Positions 1-7,437 of a stretch of DNA of 13,550 nucleotides are shown piece after piece. The notes below the pieces were generated by a model. It did not search any database. It saw only the letters and a program-made list of their open reading frames with translations, and was not told the DNA's origin. Position 1 is the stretch's first letter. The number at the start of each line of letters is the position of its first letter. The translations under genes and the position numbers were made by a program. Where the stretch lies: NCBI GenBank assembly GCA_003500135.1, contig DNTA01000141.1:1-13550 (forward strand), given 5' to 3'. This DNA comes from Cytophagales bacterium (GTDB lineage: Bacteria; Bacteroidota; Bacteroidia; Cytophagales; Cyclobacteriaceae).

Positions 1-50
1 GACCCCCTGCTTGTAAGGCAGGTGCTCTGAACCAACTGAGCTAAGAGCCC
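1..50 (-). tRNA. tRNA-Val (anticodon UAC), 3' part cut off by the window edge
   Basis: Read on the minus strand from position 50, the sequence begins GGGCTCT (5' acceptor strand), then TA, a D-arm GCTC...GAGC, and an anticodon arm with stem CCTGC/GCAGG around the loop CTTACAA. The loop gives anticodon TAC, which reads valine codons GTA/GTG. The variable loop, T-arm and 3' acceptor strand lie before position 1, so the end of the gene cannot be checked. A promoter facing this gene lies at 148-178. Confidence 0.93.
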
Positions 51-147
51 GAATATTTTCAAGTTTTGTATTTGCCCGTCCGGTAGATTCGGGAGCGCTA
101 AAAACCCATTTTAACAATTCAGCAACCGTTGTTTCTGAACAGGAATG

Positions 148-178
148 CAAAGGTATGAATCAAAACTACATACGCAAA
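148..178 (-). promoter_or_regulatory. Bacteroidota-type promoter for tRNA-Val
   Basis: On the minus strand there is TTTG (175-178), a 19-bp spacer, and TACCTTTG (148-155). This fits the Bacteroidota sigma-A consensus (TTG/TTTG at -33, TAnnTTTG at -7) closely. Transcription would start near 141, leaving a leader of about 90 nt before the tRNA at 50. The leader holds a weak 4-bp hairpin CCCG/CGGG (75-78 with 90-93) and no second tRNA that I can fold. The promoter before tRNA-Leu (13397-13426) has the same -7 box and the same spacing. Confidence 0.75.
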
Positions 179-272
179 TACTTTTTTAAAATAATTTTTA
201 AACCAACAAATTCTTGAACTTATCGTGTAATAAATCGACTTTTAGTGCGCTATTCAATTAGTGAAATGGTAT

Positions 273-280
273 TATTTTTG
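273..280 (+). promoter_or_regulatory. Possible -7 promoter element for the AsmA-like gene
   Basis: TATTTTTG matches the Bacteroidota -7 consensus TAnnTTTG and lies 33 bp before the TTG start at 314, giving a predicted leader of roughly 25-30 nt. I see no clear -33 TTG at the expected spacing. In AT-rich intergenic DNA the match could be chance. Confidence 0.35.
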
Positions 281-313
281 TCGCTTTCTATTGGTACTTG
301 ATTTTTTTGTGTA

Positions 314-2830
314 TTGAACCTGAAAAAGCTCATAAAACGGATTTTTTTATATGCCCTGGCAGTCTTTATTGTTCTGGTTGCTGCATTGTCATGGGTGGTA
401 TATCAATATGAAGGGGAAATCCTCCAGAAATTTATTAAACAAGCCAATGCACGTCTTACTGCCGAGGTTAAAGTGGATCGCGTTGACCTTACCTTTTGGG
501 AAAACTTTCCGCAAATGGGCGTCAATATTGAAAACGTTCACATTGACGACCAATTCTGGCATGACAGTACCTTATTAAGCGCTCAAAGGATATTTTTTAA
601 ACTAAATCCCTGGGCCCTATTGGAAAATCAGGTGGAAGTAGAAAGTGTAACCCTTCATAATGCACAAATAAACTTCAGGATAACGAAAGAGGGACAGCGC
701 AACTATTTGATTGTTTCGGGAAGCCCCGGGGAAGGGAAGGCCAAACCACTCAACATAGAACATCTGGCCACAAAAAAGACTACCATTACCTACCTCGATC
801 AGAGAAGTGATATTTATTTTGATATTCTAATTAAGGATGCGGCAACACGAATCAATGCTGAAGCGGATGGGATACGCGCCTCCAACAAGGGGCAGTACAC
901 CCTGAATATTGTCCGCAAGGACAAGTCGGTTTATTATCGCAATTTGCCACTTCGTACAAAAGGGGATTTTACCTTAAGCGATAAAGCCAACAGGCTTTTG
1001 CTTAAGAACATGATACTACAATATGCCGGTTCCGATTTTATTGTCAACGGAGGTATTAATTTTCGCAGCTCTATTATTGACGACCTGAACATCGAAGGCA
1101 GAAAGTCGAGGCTGACGACCATAATCGGGTTATTGCCGGGAGTGGATCAGAACATTTTGAAAAAGTATGGAAGCGATGGTAATATATCCTTGAACGGCGT
1201 GTTTAAGGGAAGCTTTGATGACGGTAAAATTCCTTTTTTCGAATTTCAAACCCAATGCAACGATGTTACCTTTTACCCCAAAGAGTACAATGTTAAACTG
1301 AATAAAATAAATTTTGGCGCTACGATCCGGCATCCTCATGGGGTAGATATTGAGCAGACGGGTCTGTCAGTACCTTCCTTCACCGCAGTTTTGGATAATA
1401 AACCCATTGAAGGCGCATGTGAAATTCAAAACTTCAATTCACTGTTGGGAAAAGGGGAAATAAGGGGCAGCTTCGATATCGAAACCCTCACCAAGTTGAT
1501 GGGGGAGTCCAAAATTGAAAAGGCCTATGGCGCCTGTGAGGTAGATATTAACTACCGTGGCACGCTGAAAGGTGTGAGATTTTCGGCGGGCCAAAAGAAC
1601 TTTTTTGCCGGAGGTGAGGTGATCCTGAAAAATGCAAGCTTCAAGCTTAAAAATGAACCAATAGCTTTCAATCACCTCAACGGTTCCTTTATTTTTAACG
1701 ATCAGGACCTGGCCATCAGTAATTTTTCAGGAAAGGCCGGTCAATCGGACTTTATGCTGCAGGGGTTTTTTAAAGATTTTGTTGCTTATCTATTCAATGA
1801 ATCAAAGGCATTCAACATATCGGCTGACCTCAAAAGCCGTTTCATTTCTCTGGATGAGTTGCTCACGGCGCAGTTTTTCGATACCGAAGCCACTGCAAAT
1901 CAATCGGGAGGAAATAAAGGCGCTTACTCTTTTCATATCCCGAGAAACCTTAGCATCAATTTCAATTGCGATATCGACCGGGTACATTTCAAGCGCTTCA
2001 AGGGGCGCGATGTAAGCGGACATTTGGTGGTCAGGCAACATCGTGCCATTCTGGATAACGTAAAACTCAATGCTATGGGTGGTGGATTGGAGCTGAGTGG
2101 AACCATTAATGATCAGCAACCGGGTGGTTTGGCCGTGCTGGCAGAGGCTCAGTTTAAAGGCATCAATCCCGATAGCGCCTTTTATGTGTTTCATAATTTC
2201 AACCAGGACTTTATCACCCACCGCAATTTACGCGGACGAGTGTTTGCTGACCTGGTCACCTATTTCGAAATGACCAATAGTTTTGACTTTATTAGCTCAA
2301 CCCTTGAGTCTGATATACAGGCCAGGGTAGAGGATGGGGCGCTTTTGGATTTTGAGCCGATGCAAAAACTCAACAAATATGCAGAGGCCGAAGACCTGGC
2401 GAATTTGAAGTTTTCTAATCTCGTCAACCGCATCACCATAAAAGATCGAACGATCCGCCTGCCGGAAATGGAGGTCATGACCAATATTTCCTACCTGACC
2501 ATCGGCGGTACCCACACATTTGATCAGCATATCGATTATCATGTTACCGTTCCTGTTCGTTCATTCCTGCGCTTCGGCAAAAATCACCCCGACGGTTTTG
2601 AGCGTGCGCGACAGGGAAGCAAGCTTTTATTACAAATTGTAGGCACCACCGATGACTACGATATTGTGTATGATAAGAAAGCGCTCAAGCAAAAAATTAA
2701 GGAGGACTTCCGCAATGAAGGAGACGAATTAAAAGAAATTTTTCTTAGAAAAGGCAAAGAGGACGAGGTTCAGCAACTCGAAGAAGAGGAGTATTTCAAT
2801 TTTGAATCAGACACCACAAAAATTCAATAG
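314..2830 (+). CDS. AsmA-like family envelope protein
   Basis: This 838-residue protein resembles the large AsmA-like proteins of Bacteroidota. The family is anchored in the inner membrane and projects a long beta-rich domain into the periplasm. AsmA/TamB-type proteins are implicated in lipid transport and outer-membrane homeostasis, but the role of this one is unknown. A short basic N-terminus (KKLIKR) is followed by one hydrophobic segment at about residues 9-29. The body is the repetitive, beta-strand-rich sequence typical of the family, with an AsmA-type C-terminal region at about 560-790. The last 50 residues are highly charged (for example QQLEEEEYF) and probably form a hydrophilic helical tail. 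The start is TTG: the next in-frame ATG is near residue 68 and would remove the membrane anchor. No Shine-Dalgarno sequence is visible. A polysaccharide gene set follows after 92 bp with its own promoter-like sequence, so it may be a separate unit. Family call is firm; function is inferred. Confidence 0.85.
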   Translation: MNLKKLIKRIFLYALAVFIVLVAALSWVVYQYEGEILQKFIKQANARLTAEVKVDRVDLTFWENFPQMGVNIENVHIDDQFWHDSTLLSAQRIFFKLNPWALLENQVEVESVTLHNAQINFRITKEGQRNYLIVSGSPGEGKAKPLNIEHLATKKTTITYLDQRSDIYFDILIKDAATRINAEADGIRASNKGQYTLNIVRKDKSVYYRNLPLRTKGDFTLSDKANRLLLKNMILQYAGSDFIVNGGINFRSSIIDDLNIEGRKSRLTTIIGLLPGVDQNILKKYGSDGNISLNGVFKGSFDDGKIPFFEFQTQCNDVTFYPKEYNVKLNKINFGATIRHPHGVDIEQTGLSVPSFTAVLDNKPIEGACEIQNFNSLLGKGEIRGSFDIETLTKLMGESKIEKAYGACEVDINYRGTLKGVRFSAGQKNFFAGGEVILKNASFKLKNEPIAFNHLNGSFIFNDQDLAISNFSGKAGQSDFMLQGFFKDFVAYLFNESKAFNISADLKSRFISLDELLTAQFFDTEATANQSGGNKGAYSFHIPRNLSINFNCDIDRVHFKRFKGRDVSGHLVVRQHRAILDNVKLNAMGGGLELSGTINDQQPGGLAVLAEAQFKGINPDSAFYVFHNFNQDFITHRNLRGRVFADLVTYFEMTNSFDFISSTLESDIQARVEDGALLDFEPMQKLNKYAEAEDLANLKFSNLVNRITIKDRTIRLPEMEVMTNISYLTIGGTHTFDQHIDYHVTVPVRSFLRFGKNHPDGFERARQGSKLLLQIVGTTDDYDIVYDKKALKQKIKEDFRNEGDELKEIFLRKGKEDEVQQLEEEEYFNFESDTTKIQ

Positions 2831-2871
2831 GGATTGATTGAAGTTGTTGACGTGTGTTTAAATCATGATTG

Positions 2872-2904
2872 TTGTATTATTCTTGTAATTACTTCTTAAA
2901 TTTG
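2872..2904 (+). promoter_or_regulatory. Probable promoter for the polysaccharide gene set
   Basis: TAAATTTG (2897-2904) matches the -7 consensus TAnnTTTG exactly. A TTG at 2872-2874 lies 22 bp upstream, slightly longer than the usual 19-21 bp. Transcription would start near 2911, giving a leader of only about 12 nt before the ATG at 2923. The next four genes follow with gaps of 9, 11, 88 and 6 bp, so this promoter could serve all five. Confidence 0.5.
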
Positions 2905-2922
2905 CCAATTCAATTTTGAGGT

Positions 2923-4542
2923 ATGCAACGGACTATTGTAACTGTTTTTTTATTTCTGACGGGCATTTTATCACATGCCCACGCTCAGCAGAAAGACTCG
3001 CTAAAAGTTTACGGCCAGGCCTGGGTAAATGTTGGTTCCGAAGGCTTTGGTACTTTTTGGAGTCAGAATAACCGTTTTGGACTGTTTGATCAGGATCAAA
3101 ATGATTACCTGGGTTTAATCGGTGCCTCATATGGTGATTCTTTAAATAACAAGTGGCGCTACGAAGCCGGGGCTGAATTTTTGGTAAAACAAAATTTTGC
3201 CGACAATTGGTTGTATCAACTTTACGGAAACATCCAGTATGGTCAATTAAAGTTGATGGCCGGCTGGCAAAAATATACGCTAGGTCAGTATGGTGGTGAC
3301 CTCAGTTCCGGGAGCTTTTTGATAAGCTCCAATCCCCGGCCGTTTTTCAGAATGGGAATTGGTTTTTACGACTATGTTGACGTTCCCTTTACTGATGGCT
3401 ATCTGAGGGTCAAAGGCGCCATAAACAATGGTTGGCTTGAGGAAGATCGTTCAGCGCACAGTATTATCAGCAGCCCGATGACGCATGAAAAGTTCGGATA
3501 CATCAGTACGGGTAATCTACCGGTAAACTTATATGCAGGGATCAGTCATATGGCCATGTATGGCGGCAAAACACAAAATGGCGATCCTGTTGGCGTAGAT
3601 TATTGGGCCACCTTTACCGGACAGGGTTCAGATGTGACCGATTTTCGGGGAGAACAAACCAATGCGGTAGGAGAGCATCTCGGCGTATTCGACTGGGGGC
3701 TTACCTTTGACATCAAAGATTATCATATTCAGCTCTATCAGCAAAAACCTATTACTGACCGGACAGGCTTCCGCAACAATTTCAGCGACAATAAGGACAA
3801 TTTTATCGGTTTAGTTATTGAAACAAAGGAAAAGAAATTCGTTTCCGGTCTGGTAATTGAATATGTGCGCACCGAACAACAAGGCGGTCTTGGTGTACCT
3901 GACCCAATCCTGACCGATGAAAATGGAAACCGAAGGCTCATCATTCCTTCCGATCCTGACGATCAGGCATTTTTGTATGACTATTACTCCAGCCGTGGCT
4001 TCGATGTAGAAAATTTTGATACCCGCCAGTGGAACTCCTTTTTGATGACATACTATAATTTCGGATATGATTTTGGTGGAAGGGTAGACTATTACAATAA
4101 CAGCATGTACAGACATGTTTACAAAAATCGTGTAGTAGGTACTCCATTGATCCTATCAAGTCCAGTTATGGGCAGGTATTCAGATGATCCAATGGCCACC
4201 GAGGGTAGATACTTTGTCAATAACAGAGTAGTGGCCTATCACGCCGGGGTAAAGGGATGGATCTCGAATGAGTTAAATTACCGGGTAATACTAACCTATA
4301 CTGAAAACCATGGTCAATGGCAAAAGTATGAGGGAAGGTTCAACTGGAATGGTGTTATTGACGATCCGAACCACCAATGGTTTTGGATGGATACAAAAAA
4401 GCAGGTGTATTCTTTTGTGGAGTTGAACTACCTACCTCAACGGTGGGATAAATGGTCATTTAATCTGGGCATCGGCTTGGATCGTGGTGAATTAACAGAT
4501 AATTTTGGGGCGACTGTGGGTATTGAATATCAAATCAATTAA
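2923..4542 (+). CDS. Wzi-like capsule assembly outer-membrane protein
   Basis: This 539-residue protein resembles the Wzi capsule-assembly family (Caps_assemb_Wzi). Wzi is an outer-membrane beta-barrel that helps attach capsule polysaccharide to the cell surface. Residues 1-21 form a signal peptide (basic QR start, hydrophobic core, cleavage likely after AHA). The mature part is rich in Tyr, Trp and Gly with alternating strands, as expected of a barrel, and ends in a polar/aromatic strand (VGIEYQIN). Family-like stretches include the segment around residues 183-215, with MTHEKFGY, GNLPVNLYAGISHMAMYGG and a nearby WATFTG. It is somewhat longer than the E. coli protein (about 480 residues), as is usual in Bacteroidota. 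It starts at ATG behind a promoter-like sequence. The glycosyltransferase genes that follow, the first 9 bp away, support a role with a surface glycan. Many Bacteroidota carry Wzi-like proteins without a classical capsule locus, so the exact substrate is unknown. Confidence 0.8.
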   Translation: MQRTIVTVFLFLTGILSHAHAQQKDSLKVYGQAWVNVGSEGFGTFWSQNNRFGLFDQDQNDYLGLIGASYGDSLNNKWRYEAGAEFLVKQNFADNWLYQLYGNIQYGQLKLMAGWQKYTLGQYGGDLSSGSFLISSNPRPFFRMGIGFYDYVDVPFTDGYLRVKGAINNGWLEEDRSAHSIISSPMTHEKFGYISTGNLPVNLYAGISHMAMYGGKTQNGDPVGVDYWATFTGQGSDVTDFRGEQTNAVGEHLGVFDWGLTFDIKDYHIQLYQQKPITDRTGFRNNFSDNKDNFIGLVIETKEKKFVSGLVIEYVRTEQQGGLGVPDPILTDENGNRRLIIPSDPDDQAFLYDYYSSRGFDVENFDTRQWNSFLMTYYNFGYDFGGRVDYYNNSMYRHVYKNRVVGTPLILSSPVMGRYSDDPMATEGRYFVNNRVVAYHAGVKGWISNELNYRVILTYTENHGQWQKYEGRFNWNGVIDDPNHQWFWMDTKKQVYSFVELNYLPQRWDKWSFNLGIGLDRGELTDNFGATVGIEYQIN

Positions 4543-4551
4543 TTTCCTGAC

Positions 4552-5382
4552 ATGCTGGTTGTTCAAATCCTTGGTGGACTGGGAAATCAGATGTTCCAAT
4601 ACGCTTTTTATAAATATTTAAAAAAGCTAGGAAAAGAGGTAAAGGCCGATGCGCATGTTTGCAGAAAGTATTTGCGTCATCACGGATACGAACTCGATCG
4701 GGCATTCGGAATTCAATTGGATGAGATCACAAAACGGGAGAGTAAAAAATATCGTGAAAGTTCTGAAGTGTTGAAGGAGCAGATACAATTTCAAGTAGAC
4801 CCTGAGATCAGAAACATACAGGAAGGCTACCTGGTTGGCTATTGGCAAAACCCTGGTTATTTTGAAAATATTGCAAAAGAGATAAAGTCTGAATTTAGTG
4901 AATTTCAGAAAATCGATCGTAGAAACCGAAAATTTCTCGAAGAACTATCAGGTAAAAATACGGTCAGCTTACACGTGCGCAGAGGAGATTTTGTTAAGAA
5001 AGAAAGCGCTGCCAAAAGCCATGGAGGTATTGTTACACTTCAGTATTATCGCAATGCCATTGAATATATAGATAACAGGGTTGAAAACCCGGTTTTTGTA
5101 GTATTTTCTGATGATATTAAATGGTGCAAGTTTAATCTTACTCTTCCTGAAACATCATTATTTGTCAATTGGAACAAAGGAAAAAAGAGTTACCGCGATA
5201 TGTTTTTAATGAGACAGTGCCATCACAACATTATTGCCAACAGTTCATTTAGCTGGTGGGGGGCATGGTTAAATGAAAATATGAGCAAAATAGTATTGGC
5301 GCCCAACAAATGGGTAAATGAAATGCCCAGAGCCGCATATGAGATTTGTCCTAAAAACTGGAAAAAGTTATCCACGAGCTAA
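4552..5382 (+). CDS. GT11 family glycosyltransferase, probable alpha-1,2-fucosyltransferase
   Basis: The 276-residue protein shows the features of glycosyltransferase family 11, which transfers L-fucose from GDP-fucose, usually in alpha-1,2 linkage to galactose. The N-terminus has the glycine-rich GGLGNQMFQYAF motif (residues 8-19). HVRRGDF (141-147) is the HxRRxD signature for GDP-fucose binding. VVFSDDIKWC (183-192) and NSSFSWWGAWL (230-240) complete the usual set of motifs. The length is normal for bacterial members (about 270-300 residues). There is no signal peptide or membrane segment, so it should act in the cytoplasm on a lipid-linked or similar acceptor. It starts at ATG, 9 bp after the Wzi-like gene, and is followed by a GT2 gene after 11 bp. 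No GDP-fucose synthesis genes (gmd, fcl) lie in the window, so the donor must come from elsewhere. Family is confident; the exact linkage and acceptor are inference. Confidence 0.9.
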   Translation: MLVVQILGGLGNQMFQYAFYKYLKKLGKEVKADAHVCRKYLRHHGYELDRAFGIQLDEITKRESKKYRESSEVLKEQIQFQVDPEIRNIQEGYLVGYWQNPGYFENIAKEIKSEFSEFQKIDRRNRKFLEELSGKNTVSLHVRRGDFVKKESAAKSHGGIVTLQYYRNAIEYIDNRVENPVFVVFSDDIKWCKFNLTLPETSLFVNWNKGKKSYRDMFLMRQCHHNIIANSSFSWWGAWLNENMSKIVLAPNKWVNEMPRAAYEICPKNWKKLSTS

Positions 5383-5393
5383 CAAGTTCCTAT

Positions 5394-6374
5394 ATGACGA
5401 GCAATACCAAAGTAAATCATAACTCTACAAAAGTTAGTTTGATACTACCGGTGTACAACACAGCGCCTTTTCTGGATCGTGCCCTGCGAACGGCTGTCAA
5501 TCAAACCTTACACGATATTGAAATCATCGTAGTTAACGATGGCTCTACTGATAATTCAATTGAAATTATTAGAACATACGCCGAAAAGGATTCTCGCATT
5601 TTCCTCATCGATAAGGAAAATGAAGGCGTGGGAGTGGCCAGAAATATTGGGGCGCAAAAAGCGAAAGGCGAATACATATTATTTTTTGATAGCGACGACT
5701 ACATAGAGCTCAACATGGCAGAGAAGCTATTTGAAGTGGCAAAAAGAGGTGATCATGATTTGGTATGCTGTAATATATTGATCGAAGATACAACCGGCAA
5801 TGATCTTGGGATATTTAAAGTGCGGTATAGAGGTGAGCTGTCGGGAGGATTGGAGGCGATGAGGTCATTTTTGGAGGGCAAACTTTTCAGGCCTGCGCCG
5901 TACAATAAGCTATTTAAGCATTCCCTATTCACAAATAATGATTTAAATTTCGCGGTAGGGATACATTATGAAGACAATCCATTTACCCTAAAATTAGTTG
6001 GGGCCGCCAAAAAGATCAAAATGGTGCCTTTCAATCTTTATCACTATGTTCGGCATGATGCATCTGCTACCCGGACCATCAGTAAAAAACACCTGGAAGA
6101 TACGGCTAAGCTTAATGGTTTTATTTATGATTACCTGAAAAATAATGACCTATTAGATGAGCTAAATGATGCCTATGAGGTCTTTTGTTTACGAAAATGG
6201 CAGTATTCCTTAAAAATGGTGATGGCGACAAATCCGAAAAAAGAGAATTTTCAACTATACAAAGAATTTGTACCGGATAAGTATTTGAGGAATTTCAGTC
6301 CGCGATACAAATTATTATTGAGAATAGGACAAATCTGGCCTTCTTTACCAAGATTTTTTACCTCAAAGCCTTAA
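5394..6374 (+). CDS. GT2 family glycosyltransferase, first of a tandem paralogous pair
   Basis: This is a 326-residue inverting glycosyltransferase with a GT-A fold. VSLILPVYN (residues 14-22) forms the first strand. VVNDGSTD (46-53) belongs to the nucleotide-sugar site, and DSDD (99-102) is the metal-binding DxD motif. GVGVARNIG (78-86) is the usual conserved helix. The acidic pair at ED 193-194 is a candidate for the catalytic base. The C-terminal part, from about residue 150, closely matches the next gene: both have GKLFRP, YNKL, ED(N)P and KHLEDT in the same order and both end in IWP.LP. The two probably arose by duplication. There is no predicted membrane segment, so it is likely a cytoplasmic or peripheral enzyme. 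The start is ATG, 11 bp after the GT11 gene. Donor and acceptor sugars cannot be read from the sequence. Confidence 0.9.
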   Translation: MTSNTKVNHNSTKVSLILPVYNTAPFLDRALRTAVNQTLHDIEIIVVNDGSTDNSIEIIRTYAEKDSRIFLIDKENEGVGVARNIGAQKAKGEYILFFDSDDYIELNMAEKLFEVAKRGDHDLVCCNILIEDTTGNDLGIFKVRYRGELSGGLEAMRSFLEGKLFRPAPYNKLFKHSLFTNNDLNFAVGIHYEDNPFTLKLVGAAKKIKMVPFNLYHYVRHDASATRTISKKHLEDTAKLNGFIYDYLKNNDLLDELNDAYEVFCLRKWQYSLKMVMATNPKKENFQLYKEFVPDKYLRNFSPRYKLLLRIGQIWPSLPRFFTSKP

Positions 6375-6462
6375 AAAATAGAATAGTATCTGCATTGAAA
6401 GGTTACAAGGAAAAGGCAAGAACTAGATCGAAGAGAATTATTTAACAAAAGTATTTCCCAAG

Positions 6463-7431
6463 TTGGAAAAGAAATCGGACCATCCTTTAGTAAGTGTCAT
6501 TGTGCCGGTATACAATGTCGAAAGATATCTCAAAAAGTCAGTGAGCAGCATCTTGGCGCAGACATTGAAAAGCATTGAGATCATATTAGTTAATGATGGC
6601 TCCACGGATGGCTCAGGTGAAATAGTTAATAAATATGACAGGGAATATGACCAAATCAAATTGATCAATAAGCAAAACGGGGGACTGAGCAGTGCCCGCA
6701 ATGAGGGCCTGAAGCATGCAACGGGTGAATACATTTTGTTTTGCGATAGCGACGATTATTTGCCGCACAATATATGCGAGACCCTCTATGGTCAGGCGCT
6801 TAAAAACAACTGTGATGTCGTTTGCTGCAATGTGACTACCGTAGATGAATCAGGCCGTGTGATTGAAGAGTTTAAGGTAAAAAAAGAAGGAATTTTCACG
6901 GGCGGAGTTGAAGCAACCAGATTATTTCTTTCTGGAAAATTATTCCGACCATCCGCTTATAATAAGCTAGTCCGGAAAAGCCTTTTTGAAGACAATGACC
7001 TTACTTTTCCTTATGGTCTTTATTTCGAAGATAACCCTTATACCATTAAGCTCCTGAGTGTAGCCAATAGAATACAAACTATTTCCATGAATGGCTATTA
7101 TTATGTAAGACGAGGAGGCTCCATAACCATGACAATGAGCCCAAAGCATTTGGAAGATACCTCAAAGATTTGTGATATTGCCAAAAATTGGCTGATACAA
7201 CAGAAAATCTGGTCGGAATTGGAAAAAGATTTCCACAGGTTTTGCGCAGCTAAATGGGGCTACACTTTAAAGATTGTGATCAAACGGAATCCTTCCCGTG
7301 AGATTTTCAGGCTTTATAAAAGTACAGTGCCCAAAGCGTATTGGGGAAAAATAAATTTGCGTTACCGCCTATTTTGTTATTTAGGTATGATATGGCCACA
7401 GCTTCCTGGCCTGTTTGTGAAGCAACCATAG
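6463..7431 (+). CDS. GT2 family glycosyltransferase, second of a tandem paralogous pair
   Basis: The 322-residue protein has the same build as the preceding GT2 enzyme. It has VSVIVPVYN (residues 10-18), LVNDGSTD (42-49), GGLSSARNEG (73-82), the metal-binding DSDD (95-98) and ED 189-190 as possible catalytic base. Its C-terminal half matches the preceding protein over about 170 residues, with shared blocks GKLFRP, YNKL, ED.P.T.KL and KHLEDT. At DNA level the two genes differ clearly, so the duplication is not recent. The start is TTG at 6463. An in-frame stop lies at 6424 and no ATG or GTG lies between, and any later start would cut the first strand of the fold. The 88-bp gap before it is the widest in the gene set. 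It probably adds a related or identical sugar to the same glycan; this is inference. Confidence 0.88.
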   Translation: MEKKSDHPLVSVIVPVYNVERYLKKSVSSILAQTLKSIEIILVNDGSTDGSGEIVNKYDREYDQIKLINKQNGGLSSARNEGLKHATGEYILFCDSDDYLPHNICETLYGQALKNNCDVVCCNVTTVDESGRVIEEFKVKKEGIFTGGVEATRLFLSGKLFRPSAYNKLVRKSLFEDNDLTFPYGLYFEDNPYTIKLLSVANRIQTISMNGYYYVRRGGSITMTMSPKHLEDTSKICDIAKNWLIQQKIWSELEKDFHRFCAAKWGYTLKIVIKRNPSREIFRLYKSTVPKAYWGKINLRYRLFCYLGMIWPQLPGLFVKQP

Positions 7432-7437
7432 GGGATT

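Noticed and set aside
1802..2221. 139-codon open frame on the minus strand inside the AsmA-like gene
   Set aside because: It lies fully opposite a well-supported gene, shows no recognisable domain and has no promoter or start context of its own.
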